A program made the position numbers and the translations under genes. A model generated the notes under the pieces. That model searched no databases, was not told the DNA's origin, and saw only the letters and a list, made by a program, of their open reading frames with translations. Positions 24,982-32,155 of a DNA stretch of 32,155 bases are shown here, piece by piece. Each line of letters begins with the position of its first letter. The stretch's first letter is position 1. This DNA is from Corynebacterium minutissimum (GTDB lineage Bacteria > Actinomycetota > Actinomycetes > Mycobacteriales > Mycobacteriaceae): the NCBI RefSeq assembly GCF_000805675.1, contig NZ_JSEF01000020.1, forward strand, positions 1 to 32,155, read 5' to 3'.

Positions 24982-25532
24982 GCGAGATTTACGCCGCAGC
25001 AGCACAAGCCTTGAAAGACAAGGTTCGCCTGGTCCAGGACTTCCCGGAGGAAGGCATCCTGTTTGAGGATCTCACCCCAGTTCTGGCGGATGCTGCGTCT
25101 TTTACCGCCGTAGTCGATGGCTTAGCGGAAGCCTGCAAGGAGCTCGGCGCCGACATGGTCGGCGGATTGGATGCGCGCGGCTTCTTGCTCGGTTCTGCCG
25201 TGGCTTACAAGCTCGAGATGGGAATCTTGGCCATCCGTAAGAAGGGCAAGCTGCCGCCGCCGGTGCTCACTCAGGAATATGAGCTGGAGTACGGGACAGC
25301 TGCCCTGGAGATTCCGAATAGTGGTATTGACATTAAGGGCAAGCGCATCGTGCTTGTCGACGATGTCCTCGCCACCGGCGGCACCTTGTACGGCGCCAAG
25401 CTGCTTCTTGAAGCAGCCGGGGCAGAGGTTGCAGGCAACGTCGTCGTGCTGGAGGTCAATGGACTGCAGGGGCGCCAACGCCTCGAAGGAACACCCCTGG
25501 TTGTGCTGAACCAGATGGGGGCGGCGGACTAA
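24978..25532 (+). CDS. apt: Adenine phosphoribosyltransferase
   Basis: A 184-residue purine salvage enzyme: adenine plus PRPP gives AMP and pyrophosphate. The PRPP-binding motif is [13 protein letters not shown] (124-136), and [22 protein letters not shown] near the N-terminus (in two parts) is characteristic of Apt. [14 protein letters not shown] precedes it. The GTG start overlaps the previous stop (GTGA), indicating translational coupling. It comes 34 bases before rel, as in related genera; both products bear on purine nucleotide pools. Confidence 0.95.
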   Translation: MSEIYAAAAQALKDKVRLVQDFPEEGILFEDLTPVLADAASFTAVVDGLAEACKELGADMVGGLDARGFLLGSAVAYKLEMGILAIRKKGKLPPPVLTQEYELEYGTAALEIPNSGIDIKGKRIVLVDDVLATGGTLYGAKLLLEAAGAEVAGNVVVLEVNGLQGRQRLEGTPLVVLNQMGAAD

Positions 25533-25535
25533 GCT

Positions 25536-25567
25536 TGTATGCCTAAGCTACTGTGCGGAGGCATACA
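25536..25567 (+). promoter_or_regulatory. Perfect inverted repeat hiding the rel ribosome-binding site
   Basis: TGTATGCCT (25536-25544) and AGGCATACA (25559-25567) form a 9-bp perfect stem with a 14-base loop. The right arm covers AGG of the GGAGG Shine-Dalgarno (25557-25561) and the A of the rel ATG (25567). In RNA this stem would block ribosome entry; in DNA it could equally be a dimer-protein operator. No T run follows, so it is not a terminator for apt. Confidence 0.6.
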
Positions 25568-27861
25568 TGACTGAAAAGCAGGACAAGGCTGCATGGCGGC
25601 CGAGCGGCGTGCGCGGTATGTCCGCACGTCTAGCGCGGTCGTTGACCGGCGGCCGGGTCAAGATTAACCCGGCTCTGGACCCGCTGATGTCGATTCACCG
25701 GGAGTTTCACCCGAAGGCGGATGCTGAGCTTCTCAACAATGCCTATCGGACGGCCGAGCGCTTGCACGAAGGTGTATTCCGCAAATCCGGAGAGCCCTAC
25801 ATTACCCACCCGTTGGCCGTGGCAACGATTGCCGCGGAGATCGGCATGGATACCACGACAGTCGCTGCGGCACTGCTCCATGACACCGTGGAGGACACCG
25901 ACTACTCCTTGGAGGACCTCACCCGAGATTTTGGTCCGGAGGTCGCCCGGCTTGTCGACGGTGTCACGAAGCTCGACAAGGTTGCCCTCGGTGCGGCTGC
26001 AGAGGCAGAGACGATTCGCAAGATGATCGTCGCGATGGCCACGGACCCGCGCGTGCTCGTCATCAAAGTGTGCGATCGTCTCCACAACATGCGCACGATG
26101 CGCTTCCTCCCGCCGGAAAAGCAGGCGAAGAAAGCGCGCCAAACCCTTGATGTCATTGCGCCTTTGGCTCACCGCCTGGGCATGGCGAGCGTCAAGTGGG
26201 AACTGGAGGATCTGGCTTTCGCGATCCTGTATCCCAAGAAGTATGACGAGATTGTCCGCATGGTGGCGGACCGTGCGCCCTCGCGCGACCGTGCGCTGAA
26301 AGAGATCACGGCTCAGGTAGGCCAAGCGCTCAAGGACAACGGCATTGAAGCCGAGGTCATGGGTCGCCCGAAGCATTACTGGTCGATTTACCAGAAGATG
26401 ATTGTGCGCGGCCGCGACTTTGCTGAGATCTTCGACCTCGTGGGTATCCGCATCTTAGTCGATGACATCAATTCCTGCTATGCCGCAATCGGTGTTGTGC
26501 ACTCGCTCTACCAGGCGCTTCCGGGTCGCTTCAAGGACTACATCTCCTCACCGCGTTTTGGCGTGTACCAGTCTTTGCACACCACGGTGATTGCAGCAGG
26601 TGGCTCCACGCTGGAAGTCCAGGTGCGCACGCACGAGATGCACTACAACGCCGAATTCGGTGTGGCGGCGCACTGGCGCTACAAGGAAACCAAGGGAAAG
26701 AACTCTGGCCACCAAGAAGAAGTGGACCAGATGGCGTGGATGCGCCAGCTGCTTGACTGGCAGAAGGAAGCCGCCGACCCCAACGAGTTCCTCGATTCGC
26801 TGCGCTATGACCTGACCGCCAAGCAAATTTTTGCCTTTACCCCCAAGGGCGACGTGGTAAATCTTCCGGCCGGTTCCACTCCCGTTGACTTCGCCTACGC
26901 GGTGCACACGGAGGTGGGGCACAGGTGTATCGGCGCTAAAGTCAATGGCAAACTGGTTGCCCTCGAATCCGAGCTCAAATCCGGTGACAAGGTAGAGATC
27001 TTTACCTCCAAGGACCCGAATGCGGGCCCATCACGCGACTGGCAGGATTTCCTCGTCTCCCCGCGTGCGAAAACGAAGGTCCGACAGTGGTTTGCCAAAG
27101 AACGCCGTGAGGAGCACCTTGAGGCCGGCCGCGACGCGCTCGCGGCAGAGGTCCAGCGTGGTGGCTTGCCCATGCATCGCCTGTTTACCGCTAGCTCCAT
27201 GAAGCAGGTGGCTGAGCAGCTGCATTACCCAGACGTGGATGCGCTCTATACTGCGATTGGCGCCGGGCATGTCTCAGCGCAACACGTGGCCAACCAGCTC
27301 ATGGCGCTCTTCGGGGACCAAGACGATGCCGTCGATGCCTTGGCGTCCCGCACCCCGCTCAGCGAGATTGAGAACTCCCGCGCACAGCACACCAAGGACT
27401 CCGCCACGGGTACGGGCATCCTCGTAGAAGGCAGCCCCGATGTCATGGCGAAACTGGCTAAGTGCTGCCAGCCTGTCCCGGGTGACGCCATCTTTGGCTT
27501 TGTTACCCGCGGCGGGGGAGTCTCTGTCCACCGCGCCGATTGCACGAACGCGGAGAAGCTCAAGTCCGAGCCGGAGCGCATGATGACGGTGGAGTGGGCC
27601 GGCGGGCCTAAATCCTCAGGTGCTTTCTCCGCCACTCTTCAGCTCGAGGCCCTCGACCGTCAAGGCTTGCTGTTTGAACTCACCCGCATCTTTAGTGAGC
27701 AGAGCCTTAACGTGTTGTCCATGACCTCGAACCGCGGCGACGATCACATCGCCACCGTTCGCTTCACTTTCTCGGTCTCTGATACCAAGCAGCTCGGCCA
27801 GCTTATGACCACGCTGCGCAACACCGAAGGCGTCTTTGACGTTTACCGCGTAACCGCATAG
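25567..27861 (+). CDS. rel: Bifunctional (p)ppGpp synthetase/hydrolase (RSH)
   Basis: A 764-residue stringent-response enzyme that makes and degrades (p)ppGpp. The hydrolase HD domain is intact, with His81, His105-Asp106 and Glu109-Asp110 in [10 protein letters not shown], so hydrolysis is expected. The synthetase domain contains [13 protein letters not shown] (266-278), [11 protein letters not shown] (290-300), and [10 protein letters not shown] (321-330). TGS follows at about 410-480, then the zinc-finger-like domain (KCCQPVPGD), and a C-terminal ACT domain (about 690-764). All ribosome-sensing domains are present. GGAGG lies five bases before the ATG but within a possible hairpin. Length is normal for the mycobacterial/corynebacterial enzyme. 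Confidence 0.97.
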   Translation: MTEKQDKAAWRPSGVRGMSARLARSLTGGRVKINPALDPLMSIHREFHPKADAELLNNAYRTAERLHEGVFRKSGEPYITHPLAVATIAAEIGMDTTTVAAALLHDTVEDTDYSLEDLTRDFGPEVARLVDGVTKLDKVALGAAAEAETIRKMIVAMATDPRVLVIKVCDRLHNMRTMRFLPPEKQAKKARQTLDVIAPLAHRLGMASVKWELEDLAFAILYPKKYDEIVRMVADRAPSRDRALKEITAQVGQALKDNGIEAEVMGRPKHYWSIYQKMIVRGRDFAEIFDLVGIRILVDDINSCYAAIGVVHSLYQALPGRFKDYISSPRFGVYQSLHTTVIAAGGSTLEVQVRTHEMHYNAEFGVAAHWRYKETKGKNSGHQEEVDQMAWMRQLLDWQKEAADPNEFLDSLRYDLTAKQIFAFTPKGDVVNLPAGSTPVDFAYAVHTEVGHRCIGAKVNGKLVALESELKSGDKVEIFTSKDPNAGPSRDWQDFLVSPRAKTKVRQWFAKERREEHLEAGRDALAAEVQRGGLPMHRLFTASSMKQVAEQLHYPDVDALYTAIGAGHVSAQHVANQLMALFGDQDDAVDALASRTPLSEIENSRAQHTKDSATGTGILVEGSPDVMAKLAKCCQPVPGDAIFGFVTRGGGVSVHRADCTNAEKLKSEPERMMTVEWAGGPKSSGAFSATLQLEALDRQGLLFELTRIFSEQSLNVLSMTSNRGDDHIATVRFTFSVSDTKQLGQLMTTLRNTEGVFDVYRVTA

Positions 27862-27867
27862 GTCTCC

Positions 27868-27883
27868 ACCCCCATCAGGGGGT
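27868..27883 (+). terminator. Short GC hairpin after rel
   Basis: ACCCCC (27868-27873) and GGGGGT (27878-27883) form a tight stem six bases after the rel stop. There is no T run, so it is a weak or Rho-dependent terminator at best, or an RNA-stabilising end. Confidence 0.35.
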
Positions 27884-27986
27884 CGAGCCTAAACCCTTGC
27901 TGTCCCCTGGGTAACGCGTGGATGAATGTTGAGTGAAGGGGCTGGTGGAGGCGTCGGGAAGCACTGCGTTATTGTGACCGATGCGT

Positions 27987-27992
27987 TATAAA
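27987..27992 (+). promoter_or_regulatory. -10 box of the 5'-nucleotidase promoter
   Basis: TATAAA at 27987-27992 is close to consensus and gives a leader of about 30 bases containing the AGGAG site (28020-28024). A phosphate-regulator (PhoR) box was looked for by eye and none was recognised. Confidence 0.5.
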
Positions 27993-28030
27993 CACGAGAG
28001 TAAGATTCCTCTCATACCCAGGAGACTCCC

Positions 28031-30190
28031 GTGAACTTCCGTCGCTTTGGCCAGCTGCTGGCCGCCACCACCGTTACCGCCGTCGCCGTTAGCGGCGCAC
28101 CTGCCTTCGCCGCTGAGGCCGACCAGGTGACCTTCTCCGTCACCAACTTCACTGACTTCCACGGCCACCTCGAGCTGGCTGAGAAGTTTGACAAGGACAC
28201 TAAGGAATTGAGCGGTTACACCGAGATGGGCGCTGCCCGCATGGCTGCCCTCATCAAGTACGTCAACAAAGACCAGGAATACGCTCTGACGTCCTCCGGT
28301 GACAACGTGGGCGGTTCCGCTTTCGTATCGGCTATTTCTGAGGATAAGTACACCAACGAGGCCCTCAACACCATGAACCTTGATGTCACTGCCGTGGGTA
28401 ACCACGAGTTCGACAAGGGTACTGAGGACCTGATGGACCGCATCGTCAAGGAGTCTGACTTCCCGATCATCGGTGCGAACGTGACCAAGGACGGCAAGCC
28501 GCTCCTCGAGCCTTCCTTCGTGAAGGAAGTCGATGGGGTGAAGATCGGCTTTGTCGGCACCGTCACTGAGAACACCAAATTCAAGGTATCCGCCGCTGCT
28601 ATTCCGGGCGTTGAGTTCACCGACCCAGTTAAGGCTACGAATGAGGAAGCCACCCGTCTGAAGGAATCCGGCGAGGCCGACGTTGTTGTCGCACTCATGC
28701 ACGAGGACGCACAGCAGTTTGCAGAGGGCTTCAACAAGGACGTCGACCTGCTTTTCGGCGGCGACACCCACGTGAAGACCCAGGGCGAGGTCGCCCGTGA
28801 GGGCGCACTGCCGCTGTACTGGGCACAGGGCTACGAGTACGGCAAGGTGCTTAACGACGCCGACATCACCTTCGACAAGGCTGAGAAGAAGATCACCAAG
28901 GTCGATCTCACCCAGTACGACGTTGCGGATGCAGAGACCTTTGAGCTTCTCCAGGGGCTGGAGGATGATGCAGAGGTTGCCTCCGTTGTCGACGAGGCCA
29001 AGAAGGTAGCTGACGAAGAGGGCTCCAAGACCGCTGGCACCACTGAAAAGGCAATGTACCGCGGTTCTAACGATGGTGAAGATACTGGTACCAACCGCGG
29101 CGTGGAGTCCACCCTCAACAACTTCATTGCTGAGGGTCAGCGCTACGCTTTGTCGAAGCAGACCAACAAGGAAATCGACCTTGGCGTCATGAATGCCGGT
29201 GGTGTTCGCGCTGACCTCAAGGAAGGCGACGTCACCTACAAGGACATCTTCGCCGTCCAGCCGTTCGGCAACTCCGTCATCACGGCTGAGGTTAGCGGCG
29301 AAGACTTCATCAAGGCACTGGAGAATCAGTGGAAGCCGGGTCAGTCCCGCCCGCGCCTGGCGTTGGGCCTGTCCAGCAATGTTTCCGTGGTCTATGACCA
29401 GAAGGCTGAGCAGGGCGAGCGCGTCAAGTCTGTCACTATCGACGGCGAGCCTATCGACCCGAAGAAGAACTACACCGTTGCTCTGTCTTCCTTCCTTGCT
29501 TCGAGCGATACTGAGGAAGGCGGTGACGGTTTCTTCGTGCCGGGTTCGATCAAGAACCGTAACGACGTCGGTTACATGGATACCCAGGCCATGATTGACT
29601 ACATCGCGTCCGGCGAGTCGAAGGTGCGCACCGGCCAGGGCCAGATTGGTGCCCACATTTCCGGTGAGCTGAAGGCTGGCGAGGAAATCACCATCGACCT
29701 GTCCTCCCTCAACTACTCCAATGAGGAGGAGCCGCAGGCTAAGAAGGTCACCGTTGCTCTCGGTGATGTGAAGGCTGATGCTGACATCGACAACGCTGCT
29801 CAGGAAGGCGACAAGGGCTTCGGTGAGCGCGGCCGCGCGACCGTCAAGCTCACCATCCCGGAAGGACTTGAGGGCGAGCAGCAGCTGACCATCACCACTG
29901 ATGCAGGCACCGAGGCTGTTCTTCCGATCATCCTGGAGGGCAAGGCTGAGGAGAAGCCGTCTGAGACCCCGGCGCCGACGACTGAGCCGACCGTTGACCC
30001 GAAGCCGTCCAAGGACACCAGCTCCAAGTTCGATGGTTCTTCCTTCGGTCTGGGCCTCGGCTTGGGTATTACCGCCGCTGTTGCAGCCGCTATCGCGACC
30101 GCTCTGGCTACCGTGGGCTTCGCTGCTTCCGCGCTTCCGGCCCCGATTCAGCAGATGATCGAGCAGCTGCGTAAGCAGTTCAACATCTAA
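28031..30190 (+). CDS. Secreted 5'-nucleotidase / metallophosphatase
   Basis: A 719-residue UshA/NucA-type enzyme that removes phosphate from nucleotides outside the cell. A signal peptide ends AFA near residue 27. The metallophosphatase domain shows DFHGH (Asp42, His44), SGDN (Asp91), GNHEFD (Asn124-His125), ALMHED (His224) and GGDTH (245-247), where the family usually has GHxH. The C-terminal nucleotide-binding domain has MNAGGVRADL and QPFGNSVITAEVSGEDF. A further domain (about 545-640) and a Pro/Glu/Thr linker lead to a hydrophobic stretch (about 675-700) and a short amphipathic end, so it is probably cell-anchored. GTG start with AGGAG six bases upstream. Monocistronic, with a strong terminator. 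Confidence 0.93.
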   Translation: MNFRRFGQLLAATTVTAVAVSGAPAFAAEADQVTFSVTNFTDFHGHLELAEKFDKDTKELSGYTEMGAARMAALIKYVNKDQEYALTSSGDNVGGSAFVSAISEDKYTNEALNTMNLDVTAVGNHEFDKGTEDLMDRIVKESDFPIIGANVTKDGKPLLEPSFVKEVDGVKIGFVGTVTENTKFKVSAAAIPGVEFTDPVKATNEEATRLKESGEADVVVALMHEDAQQFAEGFNKDVDLLFGGDTHVKTQGEVAREGALPLYWAQGYEYGKVLNDADITFDKAEKKITKVDLTQYDVADAETFELLQGLEDDAEVASVVDEAKKVADEEGSKTAGTTEKAMYRGSNDGEDTGTNRGVESTLNNFIAEGQRYALSKQTNKEIDLGVMNAGGVRADLKEGDVTYKDIFAVQPFGNSVITAEVSGEDFIKALENQWKPGQSRPRLALGLSSNVSVVYDQKAEQGERVKSVTIDGEPIDPKKNYTVALSSFLASSDTEEGGDGFFVPGSIKNRNDVGYMDTQAMIDYIASGESKVRTGQGQIGAHISGELKAGEEITIDLSSLNYSNEEEPQAKKVTVALGDVKADADIDNAAQEGDKGFGERGRATVKLTIPEGLEGEQQLTITTDAGTEAVLPIILEGKAEEKPSETPAPTTEPTVDPKPSKDTSSKFDGSSFGLGLGLGITAAVAAAIATALATVGFAASALPAPIQQMIEQLRKQFNI

Positions 30191-30205
30191 GACAGAATCT
30201 TTAGT

Positions 30206-30233
30206 AAAGCCCACACTTCGGTGTGGGCTTTTT
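30206..30233 (+). terminator. Rho-independent terminator after 5'-nucleotidase
   Basis: An 11-bp perfect stem, AAAGCCCACAC (30206-30216) with its complement at 30221-30231, closes a TTCG tetraloop and ends in a T run. A textbook intrinsic terminator, 15 bases after the stop codon. Confidence 0.95.
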
Positions 30234-30271
30234 CTATGGGCGATTGACAGGAAAAGGTAAGGTAGAGCGTC

Positions 30272-30856
30272 GTGGAGACCTTGAGGCTTTTTGGACGCGA
30301 AGCGATGTATCAGCTCGGTATCGAACCTCACCGCATTCCGGTGGTGATGTTCGCTACCGTCGGCATCTACTTGGCCTTCATGATTCTGGTCAAGCTCTTT
30401 GGCAGCCGTGTGCTCACCTCCATGACGGCGTCGGATGCGGTCATCATTATTATGTTCGGCGCGGTCGCTGGCCGCGTGATTATCGGCAACCCTCCGACGC
30501 TTGCGGCCGGCATCATTGGCCTTTTTACCCTCATGCTTCTCGAGGCGGCTTTCGGTACCTTCCGGCAGTTCGTAAAGTGGTCGAAGTTTATTGACCGTCG
30601 CCCAGTTCTGCTGGTGTATAAGGGGGAGTTGCAGGAAGATAACATGGTATTTGCGCATATCACGGAGCGAGACGTCAATTCGGCGGTACGCAAAGCTGGA
30701 CTGGGCCGCCGCAACGACGTGCAGCTGATGATTCTCGAACCCACTGGGCAGATTTCAGTTATTCGACGGGGCCAGCTTGTCGACGCCTCCGTCTTCAAAG
30801 ACGTCCTTGGCTCTGAACGCATCGAAGAGGTCGAAGAGGACGACTCTCACAACTAG
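30272..30856 (+). CDS. DUF421/YetF-family membrane protein
   Basis: A 194-residue protein with three N-terminal membrane helices (about 22-105) and a cytosolic C-terminal domain. The family pattern is clear. FMILVKLFGSRVLTSMTASDAVIIIMFGAVAGRVI (in two parts) is the helix block, and RRPVLLVYKGELQEDNMVFAHITERDV followed by VQLMILEPTGQISVI (also in parts) is the YetF domain. Function is unknown; Bacillus relatives are linked to spore germination or membrane upkeep. The GTG start has AAGGTAAGG upstream, which also contains a -10-like TAAGGT eight bases from the GTG, so the message could have a Shine-Dalgarno or be leaderless. It follows a strong terminator, so it needs its own promoter. Confidence 0.88.
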   Translation: METLRLFGREAMYQLGIEPHRIPVVMFATVGIYLAFMILVKLFGSRVLTSMTASDAVIIIMFGAVAGRVIIGNPPTLAAGIIGLFTLMLLEAAFGTFRQFVKWSKFIDRRPVLLVYKGELQEDNMVFAHITERDVNSAVRKAGLGRRNDVQLMILEPTGQISVIRRGQLVDASVFKDVLGSERIEEVEEDDSHN

Positions 30857-30881
30857 GGGAGTTGCAGCGATTAGCGAAGAC

Positions 30882-30909
30882 ACCCGCCAACCTCATCTGG
30901 TTAGCGGGT
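30882..30909 (+). terminator. Hairpin terminator after the DUF421 gene
   Basis: ACCCGCCAACC (30882-30892) pairs with GGTTAGCGGGT (30899-30909) with one C-A mismatch and a six-base loop, followed by TTTAG. Position, 26 bases after the stop, fits termination. The arms are nearly the same as the second hairpin at 30958-30984. Confidence 0.6.
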
Positions 30910-30957
30910 TTAGTCGTATCGGTGGCTACCTCAGCCAGCTGCGGGATCGCCGATGTG

Positions 30958-30984
30958 CCCGCCAACCGTGGTGTGGTTGGCGGG
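30958..30984. terminator. Second, perfect copy of the hairpin between convergent genes
   Basis: CCCGCCAACC (30958-30967) pairs perfectly with GGTTGGCGGG (30975-30984) across a seven-base loop. It is 40 bases beyond the stop of the minus-strand HNH gene, so it could end that transcript or both. T runs are short on either side. Confidence 0.5.
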
Positions 30985-31024
30985 GTTCATCGTCTCGGCG
31001 TGCGCGTTGCTTAATCGCGAGCGT

Positions 31025-32155
31025 TTAGCCTGCACGTGGCGGGTCGGGTGGCTGGTTTGTACCTGGCGGCGGGTCGGGTGGCTGACCTGTGGTTTGTCCT
31101 GGTTGTTCGGCGGCGAGTCTGGCTGTGGCTTCTTGGTATTCGGGCATGGCGGTAATTGGCACACCCCAGGGCGGGATGTAGCTCACCCCGGTATTCAACC
31201 GGAACATGTAACCCCTGCCGGTGGGGCGTTTGGGGTCATCGTCGTTAATACCGTTGTGGTAGGCGCACAGGAAGGTGAGGTTTTTAAGGTTAGTAAAACC
31301 TCCGGCCTGCCAGGGGATGAGGTGGTGGACTTCGCAGTAATCAGCTGGTTTGTTGCAGCCGGGCCTAGAGCAGGTTTGGAATTCAGCAGCCAGGCTGATG
31401 CGTTGTTTCCAGCTGGCATGCCGCTGAATCCTATAAGAGTTAACAGGCCCCTCTAAAGGGTGGATGATGGTGGCGTAGCCAATCTCAGCAAACTTGTAGG
31501 CTAAGAAGTCTGCGCCGCTCATGCGCGCGCCGTTGGTGAGGTTAAGTTCGATTTCCTCCCCATCCCCGTTAATAATTTGGTCAAATTCATCCAGGGTGAC
31601 TACGACTTGAGCATGTACGGCGGGTTTGGTGCCAATACCACCGGTGACAATGACGGTGCGGGCAGCATCAAGCAGGTTTGTTTTATTGACGGATTCTAGG
31701 GTGCCTCTGATGTCGGCGATGACGGTGGGGGTGTCGGTGATGGTAATGGAGTTGGGTCCCTTAGAGCGGTAGGTGAAGCGTACCCCGGGTTTAGCTTCGC
31801 GTTTGGACTTAAGCTCTTTAAGGCGTGTGGTGGCTACCTGGCGGATTTTGTGGGCAGGTGTTCCGGCAAGTTTTATGCGTAGGTTCCAGGCATCGAGGTC
31901 TTTGTTGACTTTGGCGGTGTAGGTCTCAATCAGGGTAAGAATGCTAAGGCTATGTTTTTGTGCTACCGCGGCAGCGCGTGCTTTGCGTTGTTTGCCGGTG
32001 AAGCGGGTGTGCCCGAAGTAGATGCGGTGAAGGTGGGCAAGTTCAGTAGCATCGGCTGGGTCGGCGCCGAGCGCGCGCAGTTCGTCGGGTGAGCTGGATG
32101 CTTGTTCCACTAGCGCGATCCCCGAGTTGCGGTAGTGGAAGTAGGTTTCTAGTAC
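31025..32155 (-). CDS. DUF222/HNH endonuclease-like protein (5' end outside window)
   Basis: 376 residues are visible and the frame is open to the window edge (VLETYFHYRNSGIAL), so the true start is upstream. A GTG at 32110 is internal. The N-terminal part is a helical DUF222 (13E12-type) region. The C-terminal HNH nuclease domain has the zinc-binding pair CSRPGC, the catalytic EVHHLIPWQAGG, N in NLKNLTFLC, and the final His in AYHNG. All HNH residues are present. It ends in a Pro-rich tail (PPDPPPGTNQPPDPPRAG). Such genes are frequent, often multi-copy, in Corynebacterium and Mycobacterium; their role is unknown, and they may be selfish or phage-defence nucleases. Confidence 0.88.
   Translation of the reverse strand, partial: VLETYFHYRNSGIALVEQASSSPDELRALGADPADATELAHLHRIYFGHTRFTGKQRKARAAAVAQKHSLSILTLIETYTAKVNKDLDAWNLRIKLAGTPAHKIRQVATTRLKELKSKREAKPGVRFTYRSKGPNSITITDTPTVIADIRGTLESVNKTNLLDAARTVIVTGGIGTKPAVHAQVVVTLDEFDQIINGDGEEIELNLTNGARMSGADFLAYKFAEIGYATIIHPLEGPVNSYRIQRHASWKQRISLAAEFQTCSRPGCNKPADYCEVHHLIPWQAGGFTNLKNLTFLCAYHNGINDDDPKRPTGRGYMFRLNTGVSYIPPWGVPITAMPEYQEATARLAAEQPGQTTGQPPDPPPGTNQPPDPPRAG
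31038..31084. repeat. Two 17-bp direct repeats, 30 bp apart, in the HNH tail
   Basis: The 17-mer GGCGGGTCGGGTGGCTG occurs at 31038-31054 and 31068-31084. The 30-base period equals ten codons and encodes the duplicated PPDPP of the C-terminal tail. Such a tract can gain or lose copies by slippage without a frameshift. Confidence 0.8.

Noticed and set aside
27986..30658. Very long open frame on the minus strand opposite the 5'-nucleotidase
   Set aside because: It is the mirror of a well-supported gene in high-GC codons, recognised no family, and crosses the strong terminator at 30206-30233.
30958..30984. A CRISPR-like repeat between the DUF421 and HNH genes
   Set aside because: Only two related hairpins are present, with no repeat-spacer array and no cas genes.

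Overview
The window is a piece of a Corynebacterium chromosome. The gene order thrS, HIT hydrolase, pgsA, patA, pimA, then tesB, yebC, ruvCAB, yajC, secDF, lipoprotein, apt, rel is the conserved actinobacterial order also known from Mycobacterium. The phosphatidylinositol mannoside (PIM) genes, Cys-anchored lipoproteins, moderately high GC, several apparently leaderless promoters and a DUF222/HNH protein all fit Corynebacterium. The species cannot be fixed from the sequence alone. No CRISPR array, prophage, transposase or integrase was seen.

Positions 1-2250: a tRNA-Gly(GCC) with its terminator; a TetR-family repressor (minus strand) divergent from a YhgE/Pip-like six-helix membrane protein; and, directly after the latter, the C-terminal remnant of a PhnB-like VOC (glyoxalase-fold) gene. 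Nested inverted repeats fill the 89-bp divergent promoter.

Positions 2250-7115: four genes for exported proteins. The first is a membrane-anchored von Willebrand A protein. The next three are a CopC-like copper protein, a PCuAC-like copper-chaperone lipoprotein and a Tat-exported DyP peroxidase, which look like one extracytoplasmic copper/haem module.

Positions 7120-13075: thrS, an Ap4A-type HIT phosphorylase, PI-phosphate synthase, PIM acyltransferase, PI mannosyltransferase and a small LemA-like membrane protein, all on the plus strand with short spacings or overlaps. This is the PI/PIM lipid operon. Convergent to it is a minus-strand pair: DUF3817 and a GT-C (GT87-like) glycosyltransferase.

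Positions 14900-27860: acyl-CoA thioesterase II, YebC, a minus-strand nitroreductase, then a long plus-strand run. It holds the Holliday-junction genes ruvCAB, the Sec accessory genes yajC-secD-secF, an oligopeptide-type binding lipoprotein, adenine phosphoribosyltransferase and the bifunctional (p)ppGpp synthetase/hydrolase. Two RNA-level features stand out: a three-hairpin leader with a possible 22-codon ORF before secD, and a perfect inverted repeat that would hide the rel ribosome-binding site.

Positions 27860-32155: a secreted 5'-nucleotidase followed by a textbook terminator, a YetF/DUF421 membrane protein, two closely related hairpins, and a DUF222/HNH endonuclease-like gene on the minus strand whose 5' end lies outside the window.

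Most of the window is conserved housekeeping sequence. No clearly new multi-gene system was found; the best candidates for undescribed biology are the secD leader, the rel hairpin and the copper/DyP module.
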